Position numbers and translations under genes: made by a program
NCBI GenBank assembly: GCA_004794655.1
Contig: SMMW01000650.1
Span: 620,001 to 684,000, forward strand
Source: Marisa cornuarietis
Lineage: Eukaryota; Mollusca; Gastropoda; Architaenioglossa; Ampullariidae
Reading direction: 5' to 3'
Length of the DNA: 64,000 bases
Shown here: piece after piece, positions 26,901 to 36,498 of the stretch
Layout: each line of letters opens with the position of its first letter
Numbering within the stretch: position 1 is the stretch's first letter
Notes under the pieces: generated by a model
The model's input: only the letters and a program-made list of their open reading frames with translations
What the model was told of the DNA's origin: nothing
Databases searched by the model: none

Positions 26901-29900
26901 GCCAGACAGTGTGGTTTTCAAGCCAGAATGTGTGTCCATTATACAGTCTCAGCCTTGGAGACTGAGAAAGTTTGTTTTATGATCATACTAGCAGTAGCAT
27001 GCGAAAACAACCAGGCTAGAGACAGCAAACCTGCAGACCTACCTACGGGAAGAGGTCGAAACAGCTGTACAAAGTCTGAAGGAAAGAAAGTCACCAGGTG
27101 TTGATAATGTGCTAGCTGAGCTGCTCAAGCATGGTGGGGAAGAAACTATAAGACTGACTGACTGACCAGACTGACTGACCAACTGGACGGACCGACCGGA
27201 CCGACTGACTGACCGGACTGACTGACTGGACGGACTGACTGATCATGCGAAAGCCAAGCAGTCACCACAATAAAGTTTTCAAATCGATCTGTGCCTCTCC
27301 GTGAAGTGAGTGCAAGTGTATGCCATTTGATATGCAATCATGGTTAGACCTGAATGCAAAATTGTTCATGTACTTTATCTAACTTTGATTTCTTTATGTT
27401 TTCTCTCTCTCTCGCACATTCTCTTACCGTTGTGTATTCAGCAAAGGTATGTTCCTCCTCCATATAAGCATGAATTTCTTTCAGTGCTTCTCCATTCACA
27501 ATGTAGTCATATCGATCAACTGCAGAAATTTCAAGGAAAAAATGTTTGTTTGTTTAAAATAAAAAAGTTGTTTTTAAATAAACAGTTATTTTCTGTCACA
27601 GTTGTCAAAAGGGATCAAAATTATTTACAACATGCACCATTGACATAACTATATGTGTTATGCCATAGCAAACTACTTTAAAGAGACCTGGATAAATATT
27701 CTTGATGGCAGCATGAATAGCTTAATTAAACACAAGATGAAGACAACAGAGTAATGACTGATGTGTTTCTTTACAATGAACGTTCTCAATATCTGTTAAG
27801 TAAGCTGCAACATCATCCTTCAAAATGGTGAAAATATTACAATCAAGAGACATGCCTTCAGCAGTACTATGCTCAGAAAGAAGTCAAGCCTGTGGTGTCC
27901 ATATCCACGGATATGCCTTAATTATTAACATACATCTCTCCTATCCACTGCAACATTGATGATGTAAATATATCCCCATTCCTGGGTTTGGGAGCCCAGT
28001 TATTTCAACAACAACAAAAAATGTGTGCACTCTTTAATCAAAATGGTCACAATTTAACTTACTGAAAGATTGAAGGTGCTGACAAGGGCCTTCAAAATAG
28101 TTCTTGACTGCCTGCTTCAGTTGGGTGATAATCTCATTGAGTATGTGTGGTGCCACACAGGCATCTGTGCTGGTTGTGGTATTGCCACCAGCAAGCCAGG
28201 ACTGTATGGTGGGTACCTACCACAAGCAGTTTTATAGCTGACTTTTGTCATTTGTGCATATTAATTAATGTGTACAAATACAGGTACATACTTAAGGAGC
28301 AGGAGCTACATATACAAACCAGAGAAGATTCTCAACAAGATTTAAATGAAGAAAAATAAGTGCATGGATAATTGTAATACATGTACTTTACAAATTATTC
28401 AGTAGATTTCCCGCATGCTGCTTGCTATGCTCTTAGAACTTAATTGTCTTGAGCCCCTAATTTCTGGTTGGTTATACATGGTTAAAATTCAAACTGCTGG
28501 TTTTCTGTTTGAAGTATATATCGATGTATGCTCTACATTTCCAAAGATATACAATGTAGCACATGCATGCACACATACACACATGCACACAAGGAATGAC
28601 CTTGATACCTGCTGCATGGTCTTGGTGATCTGAGTGACCACAAACAACACAGCCTCTTCAAGGTCTTCAACTGGAGGATAGAACTGCATTTCCTGATCAT
28701 CGAAGGTCAGCTCCATCTTGAGCAGTGGTAGCTTTAGTCGGTTGTCGTGCTCAAACAAAGACAGGTACGCACTGATGGTACGCAGCAGCAAATCTTTCAG
28801 CTAGGGAGTAAGCACACAAACAAACTGAATACACTAAAAATGCACTTTAATATATAGAAGTTACTGATACATTAACTGATCACAAACCCACTATCAGCTT
28901 GTTAAAAAAAATCTGGAGCAATCTTTACATATTTTATTAAAGAAAATTGACCTAAATCCCAATTTCTAACATTACTAAAGACTGCAACCAATACGAGAGC
29001 TTCAAGCATATGCTCACGAGGCATTGCCCAATCAGTGAACCTTCTTTTGTAATGTCATAGGCAACAAGATCTTTAACTAGAATGAGTATCTTTAAATAAA
29101 TAAAACAAACTGCTCTGAAAATAATTTTGTGCTTGAATTAGCCTTCTGTTGGAACTGGATTGCTTGAATGGGTCTCAGGCCAGAAAAAGGCAGACAGAAA
29201 TGTTATTATTAATGAATTAAACAAAAGCAATCAAAAACCCAATTGATCAGCACTCAGCAGCAAACTTGCCCAATATCCCCTACCCTGTTCTATTTACCTG
29301 ATTGGAGATGAGTGTGCTGACACTGTTGTAGAAGGCCTCCATCTTCTCTGGCTTGATACTGGTGAAGTTATTCTTATCAGCAAATATATTGATGACACCA
29401 GGATACCAACTGGTTAATAAAAACATAGTGTGTTTCAGTGTCATCAATAAATGAATATCCTTGAAACAACTGCTAATTTGTACTTAGATTCAACACTTTG
29501 CAAATCAATATTCTTGGTGCTTGTAAAAGTCTTCTCCTAAGGTATATTCGCTGTAACCAATTTAAATAGGTTTGAAGTAACAAATAGAACAATGAATTAA
29601 CGTGCTTGTACAGTGCTGTAAGCTTCGTCAACGTGTCGAAAGAAATTCCATCAGACTTTGCAACTTTTCATGCATAAACTGTGGATGACTTAAGTTCAAT
29701 GTGAACATCTCCAAGTTTGTTCTGATCGAACAAAAGATGCTACAGAAAAAAGTGGTCCCCAAATATGATACCAAAGGACAAAAGTGTTAAAAGCTAAAAT
29801 GATCACCTGTGCATCAGCTTCTCCTCAGTCTTTTCAAGATCCAAGGTCACGCTGTTCTTCAGTCCTTCAAACTCCATAGGTCCATTCATCCTATATGCAT

Positions 29901-32900
29901 ACATCAAGCAAAATTTAAAGCAATACACAGTCACATACACAGTCTGCTTATCATGCATCAGAAGCATCAGAGTTTATAGCTGCTTACTAGTGTCACTGTT
30001 TTGCATACTCCTATGCTCATCCATGAGGAACTATTTCCAAACAAGAGGAGCAGATAGCAAAGGGGTCAGATCACCATTGTCAAAGGAGGTCCAAGACGCT
30101 CCCTTTGGCAGTTCAAATGCCATGTGGTCTGAAAATAAAGGTGACCATACTCACGCTCAGTAATGAGTATGTGACTAGATCACCTAGCTCATGAACAGGA
30201 AACTCCATATTGCCACCACTCTTGTGCCTCAAGTGCCACGAGACAGTCTTGCAAGGTTGCAAAAGCTTCCAATTTTTCGGGCAAGAGGATATGGCCAAGA
30301 TCAGTCTCCCTATGGTGCAAGCTGTATGGATTTGTGAGACTAAGAAGTTCATGTCAAAAACAGGCAATGAAAAGATAGGCATTCAAAAAAGACACTCTAT
30401 ATCTTCTCCCAGTTTACCATGGACATTTAGATGTTTGGGGAAGGAAAGGCAGCAAGAGAGGAGCACCATACTCTTAACAAATGAAGGCCCCAAGATAAGT
30501 GTGGCCATTTTCCAGTAATCACAAGGTTAAGGGACTATCTTTAACTTTACCCTACTTTAAAATGAGCAAACATCTAAGCAAACTGCTTGGTCTTTAGAAC
30601 CAGTCACCATTAGTTTACCTGTATGTGGAGCAGTCCACCAGAATCATGCTGCCCAATGTTGTTTGACACATTCGCAGTACCGTCTGCATGGAAGGGTGCA
30701 GCAGATACAGTTCTTCATGGATGATTTCCCGGTGAGTCAAGAAAGCATCATGCCAAGGTCGTGAGAAGTCGAGACCCCTGAACAGATATCAATTTTCCCA
30801 ATTATTATGTGTAAGGTGAGACATTGCAGAAGCCTATGTGCAATAAATCTTGAAAGTATTACAAACAAATCAAGACTGCAAATACATGCAGAAATGATAA
30901 TGACGAGTAACTTAATTTACACAGAGAGAAGAGGGAAGGCAGCAACATTAAAAAATACAATTATTTACCTCCTTATTCGGGATTAACACCCTTGTCACCA
31001 ACACTAATATGAGCACAATTTTGTTTTTAAATGAGACTTTATGATACTGTATTTGCAGAAGAATTCTCATCAGAATCATTCTATTGTCTCTTTAAGTGAA
31101 AACAGCAAAAAAATACTTCATGACAGAAAATGAAAGATTTACAGAAATAAAATTAATGGACTGGAATTAGTCATTAATCAGCGAGTTCTTACTCTGGTTC
31201 TGAGGGTGGTGGACCTGCCACATCATTTTCTAGTCCCTTCACTGTTGGTTTGAGGAGGACATGCTGGACTGCAAATATATGTTTTTTCTTAGAGAATATG
31301 AGCAGCTGTGGTGTATCACATTTTTTCATATTTTCATATGGGCACAATTTGCTGTATATTTTTTTCAGAATCAGATCAAATGGTATGATTTTTAATTACT
31401 TTTCTGTCTAGTTTACCAGTCTATTCAACAATTGCTCTTTATAACCACAATTTTGACAAATGTAAAATAAAAAAAAAAAAATAAAAATAATAATAGTGAA
31501 GATTTTTATAGCGCATATTCACACTCATATAGAGCATGCTCTTAGCGCTTAAAACGAGGAAGAGACGTGGACTAAGTAGATACAGAACGAAGGGGACGAA
31601 AGAAAACAACAGTACTGACGAAACAGAAAACAAAAGGCATCAAGTAACAGGAACAGAGAAATATTTCTTCATTTCACAATCATGTTTGAAAAGCCCCTAC
31701 TGTTACAAAGCCTCTTTAAAATTTAATCCACCAATCAATGCCAAAGTCAGCCATCAAAGTCAATGCTTGAAATTGCACAGACCTCAGTCAGTCTAATCAA
31801 TCAATTATTCAGGCTCACAATTCCTGGCCAGCTTTCTTCATTCTTTATCTTATCAATAGTGGTGATTCTTCCATGTCTTCACCTCTAAGTTAAGGACATG
31901 AAATTACCAGCAGGCATATCAACAGGAGAGGAAAAGTCTACAAATCTTGCATAAACAAGTTCTCTTCATGTGGTATGTTAGATCTTCAAAAAGGTTTGTT
32001 AGATCTTCATAAAGGGAAAGAGTCTTTCAAGACAAATGCCACACACCCATAGATTTTTTCATGCTTTCTTTGAAGTTTCTGCGGACTTCTTCAAATAACT
32101 CATTCACAACATCCTTTAGACTTGGCGAGTTGCAAAGATGTTCAGGGATCAGGTTCTTAATGTGGTCTGCCCACTGTTGCTGCATAGGTGTGATGGGGCC
32201 ACTCTCAACAGACTTCTTGAGGAACTGGTAGTTAACCTGTAACCATAAATATGAAACATGCAGTAGATTTAGCATATGGAGAGACAGATGCAGTTTAAAC
32301 AAACAAACAAAAAGATGAGGAAGAGTAACCATAGAAAACAGGGTACAAAAGTCATAATGAGAAAAAGAATGATTACATGTTATAATAACTGAGAACACAG
32401 CATGTCTGTAGTAAACATTTATCTTTTGTCTCCTCAGGAAAAATAACCATACTGCACTTCATTAAGTATGTCATACAAGTCTAGTTCATTTACAGGCACA
32501 TAGACATCCAAATATAATGAAGAAATCTGTGTATTATATCATACAGATATACATTAATGTACATATACTACAGTCATATCAACATGAAAGATCGAGTGGT
32601 AAAGAAAAAGTAGAGGAAAATGCTGAGAGAGGTTAAGAGATACAGATCAAGATTGAGGAACAAAAGTTAACTGATACAGGTGAGGATGGAGGAACAGTGG
32701 TTAAGAGATACAGATCAAGACAGAGGAATAGAGGTCTGGAAAGGACAAAAAAGGAAAATCAATGATTTTCCAACAAATATATAATAAAAAATGTTTTGAA
32801 TAATAAAACAAACAAAAACTTACCCTTATCCTTCGATCTTTGCTCATCATCTATGGTGAAAACAATATGAGAAATTTTCACTAAAAATAAAACATTAATA

Positions 32901-34217
32901 ATTGTGAATAAAAAAGGTCAGTGAAGAAAACGTTGGGATTTTATCAAAGTTATTTAAAACTAATGTGACTTTTAGGTGCAAAATAAGTGACCAAAGAATA
33001 ATTTGTGTATAATGTGGAAAACATATATGTCAATAAAATGTGCTTGAGAAGGTATAAAAAGCAAAATCCAGGGCAATCATACCACTTTTTCTTGATCCTC
33101 TGTTAGCTTTTGTCGAAGCTTCAAATACATACAGGATTCACAATGTTTTAAACTGGTATATGAAATCTTGCACAAGAATACTAATTACATCAATACTAAG
33201 TGTATGATAAGGTAATAACAAGAAACTTGCCTATAAAGTTCAACATACAGACATACTCCAAGAATACCTTATTCAATTGTCAGATACTTAATTCGACACT
33301 TAATTCAACATATCACATACCTCAATAGGATATTCTGGTGGACCAGGACTTTCTTCTGTTTTTGTCTCGTTAAAGAAGTGAGCCTCATCTGCTGCTTTTA
33401 TGGCACTGTCATGTCTGAACAATGAAGTAACTCCACATTTATGAGGCTCTTAGAAAAATAATATTCTTTAATGAAGACGTTATGGACAATGAAAGATACA
33501 TCTTTGCAAATTGCATCAATAGTTATTTTTAAGCTGGCATGTTAACACATTTTGTTAACAGCAAACAGTCTGCAAATAGTTTCAAAAAGATGCCAATTTC
33601 ATTCCTGAGAGCAGAGGTTATATATATATATACACACAAGATTTAATCATGACTCATGGTTTTCACACTTGGATCTTTCTAGTTCATACAGGTTTCATAT
33701 AATTATATTACATCTAGTTGCTATTTACCACCTGAGAGAGAAATTAAGGCAGCTTTTTATATTACTCCTAACATCGACCTTTATAACAGTAGTCTAACGC
33801 TGACGATTTAATAATAATAATGAGAACTTATAATGCACAGAATCACGAATAAGATAGGTTGCACTCTCTGCGCAGTACAATTTGCATTTGTCATGAACAG
33901 AATGTCATAACTGAAAACAATTAATTAACTTACAAAATTTGCATGAGAAGAGCTTTATTCTGATCAGCCAAGCGGAATGTCATTAACTTGCTCTTGGAAT
34001 ATGGGTCTTCCTTCTGTCTCAAAGGCTTCTGTATTGGAGGCAACACAGGAAACCCATCTGGGCCCATCCCGCTGGTTTTGCTCTTATGTCGAGATAGAGT
34101 ATCTGCTTCCAGTGTGCCATTTCTGCTTGTTGATGCCAGAATACTGTTGACTGGCGAGTTTGGGCGCACACCATTTATATAACCATTGGCTGTTGCCATT
34201 TTTAGTCTGGAAGACAT
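128..34217 (-). CDS. Axonemal dynein heavy chain, single-headed inner-arm class (DNAH3/DNAH7/DNAH12 group), 3' end off window
   Basis: ATP-driven motor of the ciliary and flagellar axoneme. Fifty-one exons read leftward from the ATG at 34215-34217. Each junction has GT/AG ends and the phases agree throughout, giving an unbroken frame of 2,865 codons to the exon at 128-298. That exon ends in the second strand of the stalk coiled coil, so AAA5, AAA6 and the C-terminus (roughly 1,100 residues at the family's usual 3,950-4,100) lie off the left edge. P-loops occur near residues 1342 (AAA1, GPAGTGKT), 1623 (AAA2, GEPFGGKT), 1976 (AAA3, GPTGTGKS) and 2343 (AAA4, GVGGSGRQ). The class call rests on the AAA3-AAA4 and stalk sequence. 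The N-terminal block recalls DNAH12 most, but I cannot settle the paralogue. A second ATG six codons in (34197-34199) has the better start context. The domain blocks and exon coordinates are listed in separate entries. Confidence 0.95.
1092..1340. repeat. Tandem repeat of about 43-47 bp overlapping the end of dynein exon 50
   Basis: The heptamer-like core TTTGCCA (one copy reads GTTGCCA) recurs at 1097, 1144, 1191, 1233, 1276 and 1319, each followed by a variant of ATGATCATAAA and then AGCATCAT. The last unit is the true 3' end of the coding exon 1318-1548. The other five lie in the adjoining intron. Confidence 0.75.
3295..7048 (-). CDS. Dynein heavy chain AAA4 module, exons 42-46 (residues about 2260-2547)
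   Basis: Exons: 6870-7048, 4905-5097, 4340-4501, 3870-4064, 3295-3428. Exon 42 gives the [16 protein letters not shown] signature, exon 43 the AAA4 P-loop [14 protein letters not shown], exon 44 the Walker B-like [19 protein letters not shown], and exon 45 [20 protein letters not shown] and CCTIDWFQ. The P-loop has Arg-Gln in place of Lys-Thr, as is usual for axonemal AAA4. Exon 46 starts the buttress toward the stalk ([17 protein letters not shown]). The 1.77-kb intron between exons 42 and 43 contains a LINE fragment in the opposite orientation. Confidence 0.95.
5340..6600 (+). mobile_element. LINE fragment (L2/CR1/Rex1-type), degenerate, in dynein intron
   Basis: Plus-strand frames, broken by stops and frameshifts, read as the C-terminal part of a reverse-transcriptase polyprotein, including the LHWLP-like segment followed by ARIEFKI and HGLSPFYL. 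The 3' end has an AGTGCATTGAGCTTGCC-type tail and a TTA trinucleotide run near 6560-6580, which is typical of these elements. It lies antisense to the dynein gene between exons 42 and 43, lacks a 5' half and cannot be active. The element class is inferred from residue patterns only. Confidence 0.7.
7255..11740 (-). CDS. Dynein heavy chain AAA3 module, exons 34-41 (residues about 1859-2259)
   Basis: Exons: 11552-11740, 11083-11228, 10330-10468, 9319-9485, 8910-9102, 8441-8646, 7796-7870, 7255-7342. AAA3 is the regulatory nucleotide site that gates AAA1. Exon 36 holds Walker A ([19 protein letters not shown]) and exon 37 Walker B ([13 protein letters not shown]) followed by [12 protein letters not shown]. 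Exon 38 has [10 protein letters not shown] and the arginine-finger segment [14 protein letters not shown]. Exon 39 has the [12 protein letters not shown] motif shared by axonemal chains. Both catalytic pairs are intact. Exons 40 and 41 are short (75 and 88 bases), both keep phase 2, and complete the AAA3 lid. Confidence 0.95.
11850..12770 (-). mobile_element. LINE fragment (L2/CR1/Rex1-type) in dynein intron
   Basis: The minus-strand frame at 12252-12713 contains the hallmark run of such elements: [20 protein letters not shown], then [17 protein letters not shown], then [12 protein letters not shown] and FLHRLPV. A second frame at 12010-12216 continues with a [13 protein letters not shown] segment, frameshifted. 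The 3' end at 11850-11880 (read leftward) has the characteristic TATATAAATCC followed by a TTA run. It is 5' truncated and sits in the same orientation as the dynein gene in the 1.35-kb intron between exons 33 and 34. Confidence 0.8.
13094..14784 (-). CDS. Dynein heavy chain AAA2 module, exons 30-33 (residues about 1542-1858)
   Basis: Exons: 14371-14784, 13941-14165, 13425-13610, 13094-13219. Exon 30 is the longest in the gene here (414 bases) and carries the AAA2 P-loop GEPFGGKT after HGFMLV. Exon 31 has the Walker B-like [17 protein letters not shown] and the following [13 protein letters not shown], and exon 32 starts with the [14 protein letters not shown] motif. AAA2 normally binds ATP structurally without hydrolysing it. 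Exon 33 (42 codons, phase 0 at both ends) has its acceptor directly after a long TG repeat and is a candidate for regulated skipping. Its donor was placed at GTAACT (13092-13093 on the plus strand), giving FWLA joined to [13 protein letters not shown]. Confidence 0.94.
13225..13253 (-). repeat. TG repeat (about 14 units) forming the 3' splice-site tract of dynein exon 33
   Basis: On the coding strand the intron ends in about 14 TG units, then TTTCAG, then exon 33 at 13219. The normal pyrimidine tract is therefore replaced by TG repeats and three Ts. Confidence 0.9.
14850..14964. repeat. Three-unit tandem repeat in dynein intron
   Basis: Three diverged units of about 35-45 bases each start with ACACTTTACAAAT or ACACTTCACAAAT and contain AGCCTTCTCTC or AGCCTTTTCTC. 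They lie between exons 29 and 30. Confidence 0.65.
15348..17374 (-). CDS. Dynein heavy chain AAA1 module, exons 26-29 (residues about 1271-1541)
   Basis: Exons: 17049-17374, 16702-16794, 16276-16422, 15348-15593. AAA1 is the main ATP-hydrolysis site of dynein. Exon 26 carries the Walker A motif [14 protein letters not shown] followed by the usual [15 protein letters not shown] stretch. Exon 27 carries the Walker B segment [16 protein letters not shown]. Exon 28 has the sensor-I region ending in [19 protein letters not shown], and exon 29 the [16 protein letters not shown] block and the downstream AAA1 lid. All catalytic residues I can check (P-loop Lys-Thr, Walker B Asp-Glu, the GYAGR arginine region) are present, so this looks like a working motor head. 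The intron between exons 28 and 29 holds a LINE fragment. Confidence 0.96.
15640..16120 (+). mobile_element. LINE remnant (Rex1/L2-like) in dynein intron
   Basis: Plus-strand text gives [11 protein letters not shown], then an aligned [14 protein letters not shown] segment and a decayed end. This is the order of the reverse-transcriptase thumb region, where LxLNxxKTK is followed by a KxxQRLYxLRRL motif. It is broken by several stops, is short, and lies antisense to the dynein gene between exons 28 and 29. Confidence 0.55.
17724..22061 (-). CDS. Dynein heavy chain linker region, exons 17-25 (residues about 716-1270)
   Basis: Exons: 21940-22061, 21248-21524, 20507-20692, 20174-20374, 19600-19794, 19162-19283, 18804-18966, 18276-18395, 17724-18000. 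This is the linker (DHC_N2), the lever that swings across the AAA ring during the power stroke. Family signatures visible are [20 protein letters not shown] and [14 protein letters not shown] segments, the [13 protein letters not shown] motif, [28 protein letters not shown] and [13 protein letters not shown], in that order. Exon 18 also contains a lysine/arginine- and glutamate-rich insert (around residues 800-820) that is probably a flexible charged loop. The donor of exon 20 is the first GT of a GT-dinucleotide run. Confidence 0.92.
20156..20173 (-). repeat. GT run that contains the 5' splice site of dynein exon 20
   Basis: Exon 20 ends in GAAATTAAG and the intron begins GTGTGTGTGTGTGT, so the donor dinucleotide is the first of about eight GT units. 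Confidence 0.85.
20900..21160. repeat. Opposed CA and TG microsatellites in one dynein intron
   Basis: A CA run at about 20906-20938 and a TG run at about 21135-21155 lie about 200 bases apart in the intron between exons 18 and 19. They are complementary and could pair in the transcript. Confidence 0.8.
22062..23066. other. Dynein intron 16, no gene seen
   Basis: About 1 kb between exons 16 and 17. It holds a C run at about 22257-22267 and otherwise AT-rich sequence with no open frame that resembles a protein. Confidence 0.7.
23067..34217 (-). CDS. Dynein heavy chain tail, exons 1-16 (residues 1 to about 716)
   Basis: Exons in reading order: 33934-34217, 33321-33414, 33083-33118, 32824-32850, 32047-32236, 31193-31268, 30619-30777, 29807-29890, 29298-29409, 28609-28800, 28063-28216, 27428-27519, 26259-26437, 25695-25830, 24711-24836, 23067-23273. 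The tail carries the heavy chain into the inner arm and binds light chains. The first 95 residues are polar and proline-containing and probably disordered. After that comes a conserved block with the short motifs [12 protein letters not shown] and [12 protein letters not shown]. Exon 16 is a heptad-like helical segment. Exons 3 and 4 are only 36 and 27 bases; they are kept because both sit between consensus splice sites and preserve frame. The 5' end of exon 13 was chosen at the CAG before CAAATTG, because only that choice joins exon 12 in frame. Confidence 0.85.
23274..24710. other. Dynein intron 15, no gene seen
   Basis: A 1.44-kb AT-rich intron between exons 15 and 16. I see no exon, LINE motif or RNA gene in it. 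An AATTATG-rich segment near 23520-23600 is simple AT-rich sequence. Confidence 0.65.
25130..25530 (-). mobile_element. LINE remnant (reverse-transcriptase palm) in dynein intron
   Basis: Read leftward, frames include [19 protein letters not shown] followed by ISLSLDEGQ. This matches the pattern SAYRxxHSTETALLKVxNDI that opens the palm of L2/CR1-type reverse transcriptases. Stops and shifts abound. It lies between dynein exons 14 and 15. Confidence 0.6.
27002..27155 (+). mobile_element. Short fragment of the same LINE family as 57395-59340
   Basis: The plus strand reads [13 protein letters not shown], then [20 protein letters not shown] and [12 protein letters not shown] across a frameshift. 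The minus strand near 58660-58810 reads an almost parallel text (EEVERAVHSLKGGKSLGVDN, PAELLKQGG), and the nucleotide strings are visibly alike. This is the region just before the fingers of the reverse transcriptase. The copy ends abruptly at a GACT-type tandem repeat. Confidence 0.7.
27146..27245. repeat. GACT/GACC-type imperfect tandem repeat
   Basis: About 100 bases composed of GACTGACT, GACCGACC and GGAC variants with a 4-base rhythm, directly abutting the 3' edge of the LINE fragment at 27002-27155. It lies in the dynein intron between exons 12 and 13. Confidence 0.8.
29891..30618. other. Dynein intron 7 with an unassigned moderately GC-rich block
   Basis: The stretch at about 30040-30520 is less AT-rich than its surroundings and keeps frames of about 90-100 codons open on both strands. 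None resembles a family I know. It may be an old repeat inserted in the intron between exons 7 and 8. Confidence 0.4.
32631..32735. repeat. 34-bp tandem repeat, three units, in dynein intron
   Basis: GTTAAGAGATACAGATCAAG occurs at 32632 and 32700, with a diverged middle unit (GTTAACTGATACAGGTGAGG) at 32666, giving a 34-base period. The remaining intron sequence between exons 4 and 5 shows no gene. Confidence 0.75.
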
Positions 34218-35034
34218 TATTAATGTAATATATAAAGTATTTATTTTAAACCATAATGATATAATAAACTGCCCTTTATTTAGGCAATCAGAAATTGTCT
34301 GAATAAATGGACACGTCCTCCGAACGACGACTGGAAAAATGCCAGCAAGCTAGCACTATGGCCACTGTGTTGATCTACTGATTTCGTATGCATGTTGATA
34401 GTGTGCGTGTGAATAACGTTGACGAATAGCGCGTGATTGTGGGTTTAAAATTATATAGTTCTAATAAAGCTGATCAAATGTGCGTACATTCACTATCATT
34501 GCAATGATTCGATCTTTTCCGTGTTGACCTTAAGTTTAACCTGAGTGGTTCGCCTTGTTATCAATAAAATACTCTAAAGTACACTAAAGTGTACTTGTCG
34601 CTATATAGCCGTAAACTGAATATAGGCCCTATTGCCCTTTTACAATTAATTAAAACACTACATTTATGATTAGAAACTCGCCTCTTCGGTTGTAGACTGA
34701 TTTCGCCTTCTACGACCAGTTCCAACTGCTATTTAATGTCATTATTTCCCTTCTTCTCTTTAACTGACAAGCAAATCACAACTTTGGAACACAACTACCA
34801 GCGCTGTCGCCGCCGATTTGTTGCAAGGGGTAACGGCGCCTTCAGGTGCGTGTTTCGGGTTTGCAAACATCAATTCCATTGGACACGATGCTTTACCGAA
34901 CCAATTATAGTTGAGCTTATAGACGCGATGTCGTACTTACATAGCAACCAATACATCACCACAGCAGTCTCGACATGGCGGCTATCTGAGAAGAAAGACC
35001 TCCTCATGAAAGAGGTGGGAACGAAAATATCTGT
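34218..35034. promoter_or_regulatory. Divergent promoter region between the dynein heavy chain and IQUB, including a probable IQUB 5' UTR exon
   Basis: The 5' ends of the two genes face away from each other here. The core at about 34790-34990 is richer in CpG than its flanks and holds three CCAAT boxes (34878-34882 reversed, 34901-34905, 34948-34952). An AGCAAC half-site of the RFX X-box (34943-34948) touches the third. An ATGGCGGC element (34975-34982), a YY1-type motif often just downstream of start sites, follows. GTAAGT at 35035-35040 is a strong donor, so a non-coding IQUB exon probably ends at 35034 and joins the acceptor at 36498. No full palindromic X-box was found. Promoter function is inferred from position and motifs. 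Confidence 0.6.
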
Positions 35035-36498
35035 GTAAGTTCTTTTAATACACAAATGATACCAACATTATTTTCTTGCTTATTTCAGTATTAAAGCTTT
35101 TTTTGGTTTTCTGTCTGTAGATTTCATTTTGTAATACTGGATTTTATAATAAATATTATATCACACAATAAGGGAGCCGCTTGATTTTTAAAAAGATCCA
35201 GGAATGTGACCTTTACTGCCATTTTTAAAGAATGTCAACGAATATTGAATGAGTTTATTACAGAACTATATAAACGCATATATAATAGACCATTAATTTT
35301 CTTTAAAATTTGTTGGCCGTCCGAAGATAGTAAGACTATATACGTATTACTGAAATCGTAAATTAATTGTGGCAGACCAAGCAGTCTGGACGATGAAATA
35401 CATAAAATTGTTCAATTTTACAGACGAAAATATTTCATGGATGTGAGAGTTCAAAAATTAAAATTGAAATGAATGAAAAATCCTAAGGTGTAATACTCTT
35501 TCTAGGCATCCGTTGAAAAAAGCGTATAACTTGTATATAATTGAGAAGGATGTCGACATGCATTTAACCAATATCTATAATCGTAGCATATTAGCAGAAT
35601 GCAGTTTTGTGCCATCTCATATACTTTTGAGGAAATTTTACATTTTCTTATCCAGGATGTATATCTAGGCTTGTCGTTTTATATATATAAGGCAAACAAA
35701 TTTAACATCTACCAAAAAATTTAGAGATTGAAACATGCAGCAATATTAATTATGCTCAGCAGATTTATTCTGTCTATAGATGTGGTGTTACTATAACAGG
35801 GTGACCTACTACATGGCACACAACAACACTCAATGCGTGCCGTAGGTTGTTAGAACCTTTTTATCTTGATGACCGCTTGCTGGTCAGCTACACAGTATTA
35901 GCCCAAGAACATACTTTATCAACCGGGTTGCTGGCTGGCATCCTTCTCGCTTGTGCTTGCTTGTCCTTTTTCTCTTGTCTCTCTCGCCAAACTTCTCCCT
36001 TCCCTTTTATAGTCCCCGGGAGGGCTACAGTGGCAGGGGTGCCCGGCTGTGTTGTATGGCAGCGCTGCTGTGTCCACCTAGAGAAGGTGGGGTTGAGGGG
36101 TGTCGCCCCTTCTTTCTCTTGCAGGTCCCCTCCGCCCTCCTGGACCCAAAACAAACCCATGGGCCAATCATCACTAACTGGCCATGCTACTGGCCAATTG
36201 GCCTTCAGCTGGCCTCTTGGCCAGCTTCTACCACATTACATTTTAGCATATCATGCCAGTTCTGTAAGAACTAAGGTAACAGTATCAGAGGAGGAATGAG
36301 GGAGCATGTTTATAAAAGTGTTACATATTAATTGTTTATAAACGACTGATTGATTTGTCTAGCTAACATAATTAGAATCTCAGCCATTTTCTTAAATGAT
36401 AAACAGTGCAGCTACAGGATGTCTTTATAATGTATCCAACCCAACCATCTGTTAAATATCAGTGTCCCTGTGTCTTAGAAGTTTTCTTGGTTTCACAG
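35035..36498 (+). other. Probable 5' UTR intron of IQUB with a GC-richer insert
   Basis: The sequence between the donor at 35035 and the acceptor TTTCACAG at 36491-36498 is AT-rich except for about 35830-36240. That block has a different composition and includes repeated GGCCAA/TGGCC words at 36150-36232. A plus-strand frame of 150 codons there has no start support and no recognisable domain. It is more likely repeat-derived than a gene. Confidence 0.45.

Noticed and set aside
34943..34948. A complete RFX X-box in the divergent promoter
   Set aside because: Only the AGCAAC half-site is present; the left half does not match, so I report a half-site only.
35847..36299. A 150-codon plus-strand frame with a hydrophobic stretch upstream of IQUB
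   Set aside because: It lies in the probable 5' UTR intron, has no recognisable domain, and the block looks like an inserted repeat.
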